Below are positions 44,366-56,139 of a DNA stretch of 64,000 bases, one piece after another (the first letter of the stretch is position 1; the number at the start of each line of letters is the position of its first letter). The notes under the pieces are model-generated. The model made no database searches and was not told the DNA's origin. It saw nothing but the letters and a program-made list of their open reading frames with translations. A program made the translations under genes and the position numbers. The stretch lies in NCBI GenBank assembly GCA_001972305.1, contig BDDD01000424.1:500809-564808 (forward strand). The letters run 5' to 3'. This stretch comes from Cephalotus follicularis (lineage: Eukaryota > Streptophyta > Magnoliopsida > Oxalidales > Cephalotaceae).

Positions 44366-45000
44366 TGGAACATTGTAAGAAAGAAACTCAAGAATTATTA
44401 ACTAAAAAATTAATTAGGCTCAATAAATCCCCTTGGAGTTGTGCCGCCTTTTATGTCAACACAAATTTAGAAATTGAACGAGAAACACCAAGATTAGCTA
44501 TAAATTATAAACTATCAAATACTGCATTACAATGAATTAGACATCTTATTCCCAATAAAAAAGATTTATTAAACAGATTAACTGAAACTAAAATATTTTC
44601 CAAATTTGATTTAAAGTCAGGATTCTGGCAAATACAAATTCAAGAAAATGATAGATACAAAACTGTTTTTACTACTCTTTTTGGTCATTCCGAATGGAAT
44701 GTTATGCCATTCGGCCTAAAAAATGCTCCCAGTGAGTTTCAAAAAACTATGAATGATATTTTTAATCCATACTCATCATTTTCCATCGTATACGTTGACG
44801 ATATTTTAATATTTTCAAATTCCATATATCAACATTTCAAACACTTATATACATTTTTTAAATTATTCAAACAAATGGATTAGTATTATATAGAACCAAG
44901 TTAGAGTTATTTATTACACACATTAGATTTCTTAGTCATAATATATATCAAAGAACTATTACACCCATTCAAAGATCCATTCTATTTGTTAAAACAATTT
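44366..45000 (+). pseudogene. caulimovirid reverse transcriptase region
   Basis: The motifs are KKLIRLNKSPWSCAAFYVN near 44405, RLAINYKLSN near 44495, FSKFDLKSGFWQIQIQEND near 44600, WNVMPFGLKNAPSEFQKTMN near 44695 and the catalytic YVDDILIFSN near 44795. The KFDLKSGFWQI and FGLKNAP words are those of Caulimoviridae rather than gypsy (which has DLRSGYHQI and FGLTNAP). The enzyme copies the pregenomic RNA. Fossil. Confidence 0.88.
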
Positions 45001-45059
45001 CAGAAATTATTACAGATAAAAAACAATTACAATTTTTTTTTGGAAGTCTGAATTGTATT

Positions 45060-45602
45060 AGAGATTTTATACCCAATCTTCAAATTTTGCGTACTCCTTT
45101 GTATCAAATATTAAGAAAAACTCATCCCCCATGGACTGATAGACACACTCAACTAATTAAACAAATAAAAATTTATGCTAAAGAAATTTCTTGTTTACAT
45201 TTAGCATTACCCTCAGTATTTAAAATCGTTGAAATCGATGTATCAAATATTGGTTATTGTGGTATTTTAAAACAACTAATAGAAAATAAAGAACAATTGG
45301 TACAATATACTAGTGGAACTTGGAACAACGCCCAAAGAAATTATATTACTGTGAAAAAAGAAATTATAGCCATTGTATTATACATTCAAAAATTTCAAAG
45401 TGATCTTTTAAATAAAAAATTTCTTATTAGAGTTGACTGTGTTGCAGCAAATTCTATATTAACTAAAGATGTAAAAAATTTAGCATCAAAACAAATATTC
45501 GCACGTTGGCAAGGAATTTTATCCAGCTTTGATTTTACTATTGAACATATTAAAGGAGATTCTCATTCACTACCTGACTATTTAACCCGAGAGTTTTTGT
45601 AG
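45060..45602 (+). pseudogene. caulimovirid RNase H region
   Basis: It begins with the thumb/connection sequence (LRTPLYQILRKTHPPW), then KIVEIDVSNIGYCGILKQ and QYTSGTWNNAQRNYITVKKE, followed by IRVDCVAANSIL and the closing FDFTIEHIKGDSHSLPDYLT. These are the RNase H landmarks of plant pararetroviruses, in which this domain ends the polyprotein. The segment reads open to 45602. Confidence 0.88.
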
Positions 45603-45642
45603 GGAATTAATAATCTGCAAGAATATTCAGAATAAAACAATT

Positions 45643-46602
45643 TTGTATAGAAAGATCAAAATCTCCTCATCAACAAAATTTATCTTGCAGGAAATGGATA
45701 AGATGACACTCAATGGAACCAAAGACCTTCTATCTCCTACTGAGACAGGAACAAGTAATTTGAGTGAGAAAATTCTATCTCCCACTGAAATAGAAATAAG
45801 AAATTCAAAAGCATTCTTCTTTTCAAGTACAATTTTCAAAACATTAAGAGAATATAATCTTGATGAAATAATTGAAACCATTCAAAACAAGATGAGACAA
45901 AACCTGTTCAAAAATTTTGAAATAACCCAAAATCTCCTTAAAAACATTCTTTTACACTTTGAACAATTTCCAAATATTTCTATGAGCCATTTTTCCTATT
46001 ATCTTCCAAACAACCAACAAATACAATGCCCCGGAGTATTAGAGACTTGCCAATTTGTCCCCCTAGAATACTATTCATGTACTTGCCATCTAGCCTTCAC
46101 TATCTACACGGCCTGTTGGGACTTATCATGGCCACATTCTTACATTTTCCAAAACAAAACAATCACTCCTCAAATGATTTTAGATCATTGCATGCTTCAG
46201 CAAGTTATCTTTACACAACCAGAACATTTGAATCTATTTGGAAGGAAATTAGCACTTGTTGGTCTAGATTTAATTATGGGACGAGGCTATCCATGCATCC
46301 AAGCATTAATCAAGTCTACACCACTTGAATTTATTCAAGAAATAGAGCATGCGCAATATTTAATACAGATTAAAGGATATAGACATATCCCTGAACTCCT
46401 CAGACTAGATTTATGGGACTGCTCATTTCCACTTGAAGTACAAATACAACATTGGAGAGCGAAAACCATTGTAGTAAATTGGGACCACTGCAGCCTACCA
46501 TTTAATACAAGATTAATAACAGAAGATCAAATTCAAAAAATCTATTCAACACAGTCTCAGGCCGATCTTCGCCTCCAAACACAAACCGATTTGAATCATT
46601 AG
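45643..46602 (+). pseudogene. Florendovirus-like second reading frame
   Basis: A 319-codon frame that begins 40 bases after the RNase H end. It has a charged N-terminal third with two similar LSPTE(T/I)E phrases (about residues 29-50) and a Cys/Trp/aromatic-rich centre (CTCHLAFTIYTACWDLSWPH). The C-terminal half contains LVGLDLIMGRGYPCIQALIK. I recognise no enzyme motif. A downstream frame of unknown function is a known Florendovirus trait, and the position here fits. The frame looks whole. Whether the first ATG was the real start is unknown; the family may use a start further downstream. Confidence 0.65.
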
Positions 46603-47800
46603 TCAGATTCTACGAACAAGATTTATCCCATGAAACCAATCTTAACAAAGAAGACCAAAATTTTTCCCCATATCCACATATCAATGTCTTTTCTCTCACA
46701 AGGAAAGAAAGTTACAGCAATCTCTACAACATTCTCCATTTCAACTGGCAAAAATTTATACGAGAACAGTGAAGATCCACTCAGCAGACAAAGAAATATT
46801 TAGTTACAAGCTACAACAACTCCACTCTACAAACAAGAAACTATTCAGCAACAGTGAATCCACTTCAGCTACAGTAACTCCACTCAGCAGACAAGTTACT
46901 ATTCAGCAATAGTAACTCCACTTCAACAACCCACTCATTCAAGCCTATAAAAGAAAGGCTCATTCACTCATTCAAGGATAGAATTTTGGAGAGCATATGG
47001 GAGCTTCCACAAAGGCTACTCAACCACTCCATCATCATCACCCAACATTTGTAACCACTCCATTAATTTGTAACCTCTCCTCCATAACCATTCCAACAAT
47101 TATAAACACTTGAGTGTAAACACTGTAAACACTTAGTTGTAACCGTCCTCCACTACTGTAGCAATTCTGGCATAGTTCTGGCAACTATTTCACTGTTGTA
47201 AGTATTTGGTGTAATTAAATAAATTCTCGTTACTATTTTGTCAAATATTTATACAACTGTTCATCTACTAGCCACTGTTAATTGAGTTTTCTGGCAACTA
47301 TTCTGGTAAACACTCTTTGAATTTAAGGCAATTTTTTTTTTAATTATTCATTTATTCAACTGATCCATCAACATGGTCGGTTCATCCGCCTGACTGCGTG
47401 GAGAAAGTTAAAACTTTCTTGTATTTTGTTTAGGCTCCATCTTCTAGTGCGTACTACCGCCAGTAGTGTAGAATCTTAAACTTTTATTTATTTATTTACT
47501 TTCAATTATTTAAAAGGATCTTTCTACCAGCGCGGACTACCGCCGGTTAGCGTGAAAACTTTTCCATTTAACTTCTTAAGTATTTTAAATTCAATTTATG
47601 TTCTCTTTTATTCCAGTCATTTTAATTCTAATTTATTTATACTCATTTCAATTCATCTACTTTCAGTCATTTTAATTATTATCTTCTTCTACCTTTCTTT
47701 AATTTTGCTCTACTTTTATTAATTTATCTGTTGCTTATCTCGATTTAAATTACCGCTTGCTTCCGCTCCCCAAATGGTATATATATATAACCGCACTCTA
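46603..47800 (+). other. pararetrovirus non-coding region
   Basis: No gene. Duplicated phrases come before the TATA box: CCACTCAGCAGACAA at 46777 and 46880, and CTATTCAGCAA near 46840 and 46910. After the TATA box the sequence is T/C- and A-rich with many TAACCACTCC- and GTAAACACT-like phrases. No clear tRNA-Met primer site was found. Confidence 0.5.
46946..46953 (+). promoter_or_regulatory. TATA box of pararetrovirus fossil
   Basis: TATAAAAG inside GCCTATAAAAGAAAGG, just after the duplicated phrases and before a GGAGAGCATATGGGAGC-like start region, as in caulimovirid pregenomic RNA promoters. Confidence 0.6.
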
Positions 47801-48806
47801 GAAGGAGAAAATCAACAGTTGATTTTTATATCAAATCCATCACAAGAATACCATATCAATTAAAGATACTCTACTTCAACATATTAACCATTCAGAACCA
47901 TTATTACTCCAAATTTATCTACATCGCATAATAATTCCAGTTATCAAGCATGAACATAATAATAATTCCCGTATGTCCCCATGCATGAATGTGTTACTGG
48001 CCAACTCTGCCAGTACAAGGTGCCTGAACTCCTGTGTTCTACCTTTAGTAATTCAATCTCTACTGGATTGGTGGATTAGGTGGAACGTCCTCTGTTACCT
48101 TAACTGAAAAATGTAAATAGGAGGGGGTTAGTCCGAACGACTAAGTGAGTTAGGACAAGTCATTTCCTATTGCATCCATACCGAAATAGGATGCGCTAAA
48201 TAAAAGCGATATGGAATGATCAAGAATATAAGTATATATAAAACCATGAATAAAGAGAAATAAATCCAGGGAATGAATATAACATCAACGAGACTCCAAA
48301 AGAAAGGAACTCGTAACTCATCAATGAAATCTACTGATCAAATCTCAAACTCAGACAGTACTTCTCGAATACAAAAGAATCACAATAAACATCAGGAAGC
48401 AATAAAATATCAAGAGTTACGAATATGATCAACAATCATGAATTAAGAAATGTGCCCATAAAAGCATAGTATCTGGGGATGCTGGTACAACTATACTGTC
48501 ATCATCATATCTCATATTACTGTCATATCTCATGACAACATGTCTCATATCACTATCATATCCCATGACATCATATCTCATATACGTGTCATATCTCATG
48601 ATGTGATAATACAGCCACTACAGCAATAATATCAGGTAAGGCTACATGATGTATACCACATCCATCATACACCGGTGTAGAGTGCCAATACCTCTGCCTC
48701 GTCCAAGGGGTCGGCGTATCACCGCACGGACCCTAGCCCTCGTCCGAGAAATCAATACCTCAGCCTTATCCGAGGGGTCGGCATATCACTGCATGGACCC
48801 TAGACC
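47801..48806 (-). repeat. minus-strand LTR piece cut by Athila
   Basis: No gene. The stretch 48110-48170 (CCGAACGACTAAGTGAGTTAGG) is the reverse of a block in the LTRs at 24655 and 36797. A repeated unit of about 70 bases (AATACCTC...GAGGGGTCGGC.TATCAC) occurs about twice at 48688-48806 and is cut by the Athila LTR start. Between 48480 and 48610, TCATATCTCATGA phrases recur. Confidence 0.55.
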
Positions 48807-50739
48807 TCTTTAGCATAAAAATATGTTATTTTTAAAGAGTTAATTGTTATATTTTTATGCTTGGATCAGATTACTTGAGTTGTTTGTATTTGATTTGCAG
48901 TACAAGGGGAAAAATATCAAAGTGCAGTGAAATTGTACAAATTGTGCAAATTACAGAACAAAGCGTCGACACTTTCATTATTAGCGACGACGCCTATCTT
49001 TAAAGCGTTGATGGTTTACTAAAAACGTCGACGCTTGGCTTCTCTGCACCAATTATGTTCTCTGCTCTGCTAAGCGCCATCCTATTCTCTGCTCTGCTCA
49101 AATACCGCACTATCTAAGGTTGCTCTTCTCTGAACTCAATGGTCTGATCACTACAATATCCCATGCGCTGGTCAGACCATCATCCATGTCTTCTCTGCTC
49201 AACACACCATATTCATCGTGCTCGGCAAAGAGTAGTCTGGTGCTCTAGTATTTACTAGTTGGCTTCTTTGCTAGACATGCTTGGTATGACTAATACTTCA
49301 AGGTCTTCTCGGCAAGTCCACTTCATTCTTTGCTTTGCCCTCATTGCATGCATGCATTATGTGGCCTTGGCGTCACAAGTCGGCATTACAGTGTTATGTT
49401 GTGCATTGGTGTATGAAGATGGTCTGATTCATTGAGCTAGTCTGGCGAAGCAATTTCAAGATTGTGTATTAAGCGTTGACGCTTCAAATGATACCGTCGA
49501 TGCTTATCACTAAAGTGCGGAGAAAAGTTAGCCTTCACATTGTTAAAGTGCCAATGCCCATAGATTAAGCGTCGATGCCTTGCTCGACACCGTCGATACT
49601 TAGCACTTGAAATCACAAAATTTAAGTTGACAAAAAGCGCGCATCTCAGCTCTTCCATATCTTTAAAGCGTCAACATTCAGAATATACATGTCAATGCTT
49701 AGCAAGTGATTCAGCCGACAAAAATAGAAAATATGGAAAGTTTTAGACGTGTTGTAATATTTTCCATAATGGATTAATTAGGTTAGAATTTTTTTTCCTG
49801 TTTTTATGCAGTATGTAAGTATAAAAAGAAGGACGAAGCCAAAAACTCAATGTCGCTTGTTACAGAAGCAGCCACCCTTCAACCATTTTTCTTTTCTTTT
49901 ATGTCAGTTTTATTGCAATGTTTTGTAGCTAACCTTTCAATGGTTTTAGGGTTAGAACAACCCATTATATTGTATTGATTCGACTCCATTAATAAAATCC
50001 TTGAAGTTTTGATTTGTTCTTCAATTTTTTGCCTTCACACACACTTTGTTTGTCTAATTAAAATCCACAAACACTTTGTCGGTGAATAAGAACATTGTTG
50101 AATGAATGGTTTTTAACGCAATCAATGGAGTCTACTCATACGGTTTGTCACGCTGAACACACTCTGTATAGACATAGCATGACTACTTATACAATTTGTC
50201 ACCGTTGCCACACTCCGTAAAGACCTAGCATAACTACTCATACGATTTATCAACACGGTCGCACTCCGTATCGACCTAGGTGCTATTGGTTACCAAGGTT
50301 TGATCATTCAAGTAAGTGAGTTTATCAATATAATCTATGGTGAGTTTCTATACCCTAAAACTGACTTTATTTTGCATATTTCATTCACTATTATTTACTA
50401 TTTTATTAGTTCATAATTTTTTGTGCTTAAAATCCTGTTATTTTTAATTCAGTATTGCAAAAACCGTCGACGCCTACCCTGTAAGCGTCGACGCTTTCAT
50501 TGTTTGAAGTCATACTGTCAACGCCTTGACATAGCGTCAACGCTTTAGCTTCCTGTTTTCAGTAGTTTGGTTTATTTTCCATGTTGAAGAGTAGTTTTGA
50601 TAATTTACCCTCAATTTTGCATACTTCGCATAGGTTGAATGAATTTTAACTAATTTAGCTTGTTTCCTAGCGTTCGACCAGTTACTGCACATCTGTGCAC
50701 TTGCGGTATAAATTTTAAAACATTCAAAACACGTAAACA
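48807..50739 (+). repeat. Athila 5' LTR (1933 bp)
   Basis: It matches 15012-16884 and 60123-61027, starts (T)CTTTAGCATAAAAATATG and ends AAACA six bases before the primer site. It holds palindromes of the AAGCGTCGACGCTT type at 48960-49035, 49470-49690 and 50461-50545, a TATA box at 49820, AATAAA at 49991 and the 51-bp repeat at 50130-50285. Confidence 0.9.
49820..49828 (+). promoter_or_regulatory. TATA box of Athila 5' LTR
   Basis: TATAAAAAG, at the position that matches TATAAAAGG at 16135 in the solo LTR. Confidence 0.7.
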
Positions 50740-50745
50740 AGTTTT

Positions 50746-50763
50746 TGGCGCCGTAGCCGGGGA
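50746..50763 (+). promoter_or_regulatory. Athila primer-binding site (tRNA-Asp)
   Basis: TGGCGCCGTAGCCGGGGA differs by one base from TGGCGCCGTTGCCGGGGA, the complement of the plant tRNA-Asp(GTC) 3' end used by Athila and related elements. It lies six bases after the LTR. Confidence 0.9.
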
Positions 50764-50960
50764 AACAAGTTTTAAATTAGTTTAAATTTATTCAACTGAT
50801 TTGTAGTATTTAGTTTAGTTTAGTTAATTAAAAAAAATTGCGTTCTTTGATTTCTCTTTGTGTTCTCTGCTTTAGTTTGTGTTACTTGTTTTAATTTAGT
50901 ATTTTCTGTTTTTGTGTGTGTTTTATGATCGTTAGTTAGTGCCTTGCTTTACGCTAGTTT

Positions 50961-52047
50961 ATGACTGATTGGGTGCGTGGTCCATACCATCGTCTCGAAA
51001 GAATTAACCAGCAACACGCAACAATGGCTAACGAACGACCAATCCAAACTCTGGGCGATAGATTCTATCCTGCGAGGACAACGCAGCCATTCTGTATCCT
51101 ATTGCCTGCCCCTCAAGGGAATAATTTCGAGTTGAAATCACAATTCATTAGCATGCTCCCGCACTTTCATGGATTACCCAACGAGGATGCATACCTCTTC
51201 CTTCGCGAGTTCGAGGAGGTGTGTGCCCTCATGAAACTTTAGCAACTCTTGGATGATGCGATCAAATTATGATTTATCAATTTTTCTCTCAAAGATGGAG
51301 CTAAGAAGTGGCTCTACAGTCTTGCCAATGGTTCCATCTCTACATGGGACCATTTCACTGTTTCGTTTCTAAAGAAATTCTTTCTGCTTCACAAAACCAA
51401 TAAACTTAGGAACGACATTCTCCACCAACGACCGAATGAATCATTCTCTCGATGTATGGAGCATTTCAAAGACCTTCTTTTAGAGTGTCCTCATCATGGT
51501 TTAAACACTTGGTATTTATGCCAAATCATCTATGAAGGAATTGATTAATAGGCCAAGCAATTGGTCGAATAGATGTGTCCTGATGGGTTCACCTCATACA
51601 CCGATGAAAACGAAGCATGAAATTTCCTTTTAGATTTGGGTGAAAGAACTAGGGAGTGGGAGTCCACTCAAGTTTCAGAGAGAGCGTTGCCGAGTAAAGG
51701 GTACGTCATAGAAGGACCAGCTAAGGAGGCACAGTTAGACAACCTCCTCACGATATTGGAGTCGATAGTTAGGGGTTCTGTGCAAGTAAATCACATTGAT
51801 CAAAGCACCCATATGTGTTCTTGGTGCCGGTCACCAAATCATTTTGTTGAAGAATGCCAACATTTCATTGAAAATCAATACCGTCATGATAATGTGTCCG
51901 TAATGAATCAATACAACCCATATAGTAACAGGCACAATCTGGGTTGGTGAAATCATCCAAACTTCTCATGGAGTCAAGGACAAAACTCGAGAGGACCCTA
52001 AAACTTTTCGAGTCAAAATTCATATTTTTCTGGGCAGCCTTCGAGCT
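50961..52047 (+). pseudogene. Athila gag region, left part
   Basis: The reading begins MTDWVRGPYHRLERINQQHA and shows FELKSQFISMLPHFHGLPNE near 51125 and YLFLREFEEVCALMKL near 51190, the Athila gag core. FLKKFFLLHKTNKLRNDI follows near 51370, and a single knuckle-like CSWCRSPNHFVEEC near 51815. Gag would make the particle. It is cut at 52048 by the solo LTR and its homology resumes at 54680. Fossil copy with several breaks. Confidence 0.85.
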
Positions 52048-52224
52048 TTGCTTGTAATAACCGCAAATTCAATTCGTGTACATTGTAATAATGATTAATA
52101 AAATGTGCACTCATTTGAATTTAATGTCCAATTATTATAAAATTGTGTTTGGTAATTGCTTGGGATGAATGGAGATGCAATTTGGTGAAAATCAAACTTA
52201 AGAAACCCTAAACAACCATTGACA

Positions 52225-52350
52225 GCCGACTGCCACAGGGAGGAAGTCGACTGCCTGGTTTATGAAGGGGCAGCCGACTGTCACAGGGGAGCAGTCAACT
52301 GCCTGATGCGTGTTGTGGACAGTCGACTGACCAATGCATCCAGTCGACTG
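52225..52350. repeat. CAGTCGACTG cluster 1 (52053-54674 LTR)
   Basis: CAGCCGACTGCC, AAGTCGACTGCC, CAGCCGACTGTC, CAGTCAACTGCC, CAGTCGACTGACC and CAGTCGACTGGA in about 125 bases. Confidence 0.88.
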
Positions 52351-53387
52351 GATCGGTACAGAACAGGTGTCTGTGCATGCCTGTTAAACTGAACATAGAG
52401 GAGATTGCATGGTGGGCAGGTGTCACACGAGACAGGAGCTGCCAGAGCATGCAAAAAGGCATGCTTGCATGCCCTCTATTCCCTCTGCAAGTTGCAGACT
52501 TGCAACCTGCAAAAAATAGAAGAGAGAAGGGTGAGAAAGAGGATGCATGTGAGAGAGAGAAGGAAATGAGAGAGTGGAGTAATGGAGCCTGGCGAATTCT
52601 AAAGCTCCAGACCCCTATATCAGCTGTGCATGAGCTGTGAAGGAGTGTTGAAACACTGAATATTGAGGAGAGTTGCTGGAGATTATTGGGAGCTTGCATG
52701 TTGATGGATTAGAGCTCAAAGAAGGGAATTGAAGCTTTGGTGTTCTTGGTAAGTTCTAAACTCGAACTTACTGTTATTGTAATGATAGTGTAAACTGGGA
52801 GGATGTTCAATATCTTCGTTTAATGTTTAAAGTTAACAATCTTTAAATGGAATTAGAATTGATATTGAAAAGGAGTAGGAAATATGGAAATGAAGCTTAG
52901 AGAATTGTTAATAGGCCTATGATTCGATTAGGGTTGCTGTTATAATTGTCTCTAAGCATGTGTATACTGGCTAAACACATATACACTTCTGTAACATGAA
53001 ACATGGTGGTTACTAGAAGTAGAAGTGAATAATAGGAAAGTATTGATAATGGAAGTTTAAGACTTAAGGAACTAGTGATAAGCTACTGTTGAAATAGTAT
53101 TGCATCTGGATAACCAGATTAATCTCCTGGTTGATGACTGAACCTTAATGCATGTACTGTATAGAGTAATCTTGCTGGAATTAAAAGATTGTTGGAGAAG
53201 GACTTTGGAAACTCAAAGAGATAGATCATTCCAATTGATCTTGGGATAAGCTTTTGAGGTAGGGGTAGTGATATGTTATGGAAGATATTTATTGCATATC
53301 ATGTATGTTATTTTCTGTATGATTGCATGTGCGAAATTGGACATTGAATTGCATACAAACAGCTACTACCTGCATTTCTGGGCAGGA

Positions 53388-53512
53388 GCAGTCGACTGTT
53401 CTTCATGGTAGTCGACTACTCAACCCTATCCAGTCGACTGTCATGGCAAAGCAGTCGACTACTTAACCAAAGCAGTCGACTATTCTTGATAGCAGTCGAC
53501 TGTCCTGGGTAA
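53388..53512. repeat. CAGTCGACTG cluster 2 (52053-54674 LTR)
   Basis: Six GTCGAC cores in 125 bases, spaced about 20 bases apart (CAGTCGACTGTT, TAGTCGACTACT, CAGTCGACTGTC, CAGTCGACTACT, CAGTCGACTATT, CAGTCGACTGTC). Confidence 0.9.
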
Positions 53513-54679
53513 AAATTGCATAATATTGATTGAATTGCTACTGTCTCGTACTGTTATTGAATTGTATATGCTACCATCATATAGTATATATTGTTTGATG
53601 TTATTTAACATCGCTACTACTTATATTGCAACGATCGAACGAACTATGTGTTATATGCACAATTCATGGTTTAAACATCATTTCAAATGGAAACTATTAT
53701 TACAAGAACCTACTGATTTATCGCCTACTGTTTTGTTTCCAAATTAGAAACCACTACTGTACTGATATCGTTTCCTCATATGAGATGTACGATCACTGAA
53801 ATGTTATATGTTTCTAAAGAAAACATTTTATATTGCATATCATACATATATGTAATATCATTGAACTGAATTGATTGATTGATTATCTATGCATACCGTG
53901 GTCGAGTGATGGGAAGATATCACTGATTACGGCGGTGAGCCTACGTGCCAGGAGTTGGCTAGTGCTTATTCACCATACTGATGTGCATCGCAGACCGTGC
54001 ACTGTTATCTGCTCGCTAAATGCCGGCAACACTGTTTACCTCCTATCATCAGCGGAGTTGGGGTGATAGCTAGATGGCTCGACGTAGGCTAGGGGTTAGC
54101 GACGTCTTGAGCCCAATACTGGTCTTCGGACAAACCACTGGACTGATTGATTGTACCCTTGTGCGGTATTCTTGCATATGGATTGTCTATGGTCACTTGG
54201 CATGTTTGCTTATATATTGGTACACTGATATGTTATTTTAAATATAAACTGTCATACATGTTGCATTCATATATTCCTTAGCATGCATTATCTTCCTATT
54301 TAGCCAAGTGAGGACAACGGCTAACCCCTACAATTTCAGATTAAGCGAAGGCGATCGGAGTTCGCTGCTAAATCTTGGAGAGCTTCTTTTATTTCACCTT
54401 AAGGTTGTTATTCCCTTTATGATGTACTGTATTTTGTATCGAACGGATCACGCTCCGTGTACTGTTGTTTTGTCCTTATGTTAAGGATATTGTTAAATTG
54501 TACCCGCACATAGTATGGGATGCGTGCGGATGACTTATGCTATAATCCAGTTTTAACTGCTTCCGCTTATGTATTTGTTTTGTTATGAGAATGCTGGATT
54601 ATTATTCTTATGCTTATTTCTGATATCGGCTAATATGCTTGTCTATAACGTAAATGGAAACGCGGGGTGTGACATTGCT

Positions 54680-55500
54680 GCCCAACCTTCACACTATCTG
54701 TGGTAACCTTTGAGCTTTTTTGGCCAGTCTACATCACAACAGACCTTTCAAAGGTTTCTCCCGAATTCAAACAATGTCCGACCATCCTTCCCACCAAAAA
54801 ATCAGTTTCAAAATCAACAATCACCTGGATTGTTGAACCAAAGGGAGGACACGTCTAGGATTTCCTCTTTAGAAAAGAGCATGGAGCTTCTCATGAGTAC
54901 TGTAATGACTAGTCAGTATAACATGGAGAAGTAAATTTCTCAGCTCGCTTCAGCTTTACATGAAAGAGAGAAAGGCAAGGTGCCTTCACAGCCGGACCCG
55001 AATCTAAGGAATATCATGAACCAGCCCGCTCACATCCAATCAACATCTAATCCGCAAGGCACTACCTCATTGGGCCCATCAAAACAAGTTTTTTTCCTTA
55101 GGAGTGGCAATGAGTATCAACCAGCGAATAAGTTGGATGAGTCCTTAGCGCCAAAAAATTCAAAAGAACAGTTGGTTGACTCCTTTGTGCAACCAACAAA
55201 TTTAAGTGCACAAGAAGAAATTAGGGAAGGGAAAGAGGACGAAAGGAAGGAACAACCAGCGGCGTTACCCGAGCATTCATATGATCCCCCAGTTCCTTTC
55301 CCTAAGAGATTGGAGAAAAATAAGAAAGCCCCAGCGATGGAAAAGATTATTGAAACGTTTAAACAAGTCCAAATCAACATTCCAATTGTGGAAGCAATTG
55401 CTCCGGTGCCCTCTTACATAAAAGTCTTAAAAGACTTGTGCACTAAAAAGAGGATCCTTTAAACTCCAAAAAAGGCTTTCTTGGCATCCAATATCAGTGT
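54680..55500 (+). pseudogene. Athila gag region, right part
   Basis: Low-complexity, Gln/Asn/Pro-rich sequence (FQRFLPNSNNVRPSF, then PPKNQFQNQQSPGLL) and ISSLEKSMELLMSTVMTSQY near 54870 correspond to the Gag C-terminus before the protease in Athila elements. KRLEKNKKAPAMEKIIETF near 55310 and VPSYIKVLKDLCTKKR near 55410 are the conserved words just before the protease. Fossil copy. Confidence 0.8.
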
Positions 55501-55559
55501 AATATTTTCGCAACCCATGGTACAAAAATATAAAGACCCTGGCTGCCCGACAATCTCTT

Positions 55560-55930
55560 GTGTCATCGACAACACCAAAATTTAACATGCTCTACTCGAC
55601 TTAGGAGTAAGTGTGAATTTGTTGCCATCATCGGTTTATGAAAATCTGGGTTTTGGAGAATTGCGCCCAACCACGATGACTTTGCAATTAGTGGATAGGT
55701 CTGTAAAAGTACTGAGAGGAAAAATTGAGGATGTTTTAGTAAATATTGGCAAGTTTTTCTTTCCTGTCGACTTCGTCATTCTAGATACCCAACCTGTTAC
55801 GAATATCACCGATCAAATCCCAGTTTTCCTCGGTAGACCATTCTTGGCGACTAGTAATGCTTTAATCAGTTGTTGCAATGGTTTGATAATATTGAGTTTC
55901 GGAAATACGTCCGTGGATTTTAATGTCTTC
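55560..55930 (+). pseudogene. Athila aspartic protease region
   Basis: LLPSSVYENLGFGELRPTTM, then TLQLVDRSVK and IPVFLGRPFLATSNALI are the typical Athila protease words. The enzyme would mature the polyprotein. It is followed by the acidic linker DTHFDIDFEENFNECMRDL and the PPKLELKELPSDLKYSFLGE block that leads into RT. Confidence 0.85.
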
Positions 55931-56139
55931 CACTTGGGAAAGCATCCATCTCATTTTGATGAAGCGAAAGCGTTACATTCAATTCCTAACCACATTGATA
56001 CGCATTTTGACATTGATTTTGAAGAAAACTTTAATGAGTGTATGCGGGATTTAGAGGATGTTAAAGGAGGTGATTTATTTGATGTGTTTAGTATGCAACC
56101 CTTAGAACCAGCGCCCCTTGTCAACATATTTACCTAAGC

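Larger units (their letters stand above)
43626..47800 (+). mobile_element. endogenous pararetrovirus fossil, Florendovirus-like
   Basis: Parts in order: a movement-protein domain of the 30K type, RT, RNase H, a second reading frame of 319 codons, then a non-coding stretch with a TATA box. No LTRs or integrase are seen, as expected of Caulimoviridae. The downstream second frame after a polyprotein is the pattern described for Florendovirus, the genus known mostly from plant genomes. The polyprotein part is broken in a few places and I do not recognise all its usual parts. It is an old integrated copy. Borders are approximate. A Petuvirus-like origin is less likely but cannot be excluded without a tree. 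Confidence 0.8.
52053..54674 (+). repeat. solo LTR in Athila gag (2622 bp)
   Basis: It starts TGTAATAACCGCAAATTC and ends CGCGGGGTGTGACA, flanked by TTGCT at 52048-52052 and 54675-54679, a perfect target duplication. CAGTCGACTG-type palindromes are clustered at 52225-52350 and 53388-53512. Open frames on both strands near 52300-52700 are chance. Gypsy-type, judged by its ends and by the GTGGTCGAGTGATGGG/CCTACGTGCCAGG blocks near 53900. No internal gene is left. Confidence 0.92.

Noticed and set aside
44366-45602. Reading this RT as Ty3/gypsy
   Set aside because: The RT words (KFDLKSGFWQI, FGLKNAP) and the upstream 30K movement domain fit Caulimoviridae, and there is no integrase or LTR.
52295-52699. 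134-codon minus frame and 87-codon plus frame
   Set aside because: They lie inside a solo LTR with a target duplication and overlap each other, with no domain.
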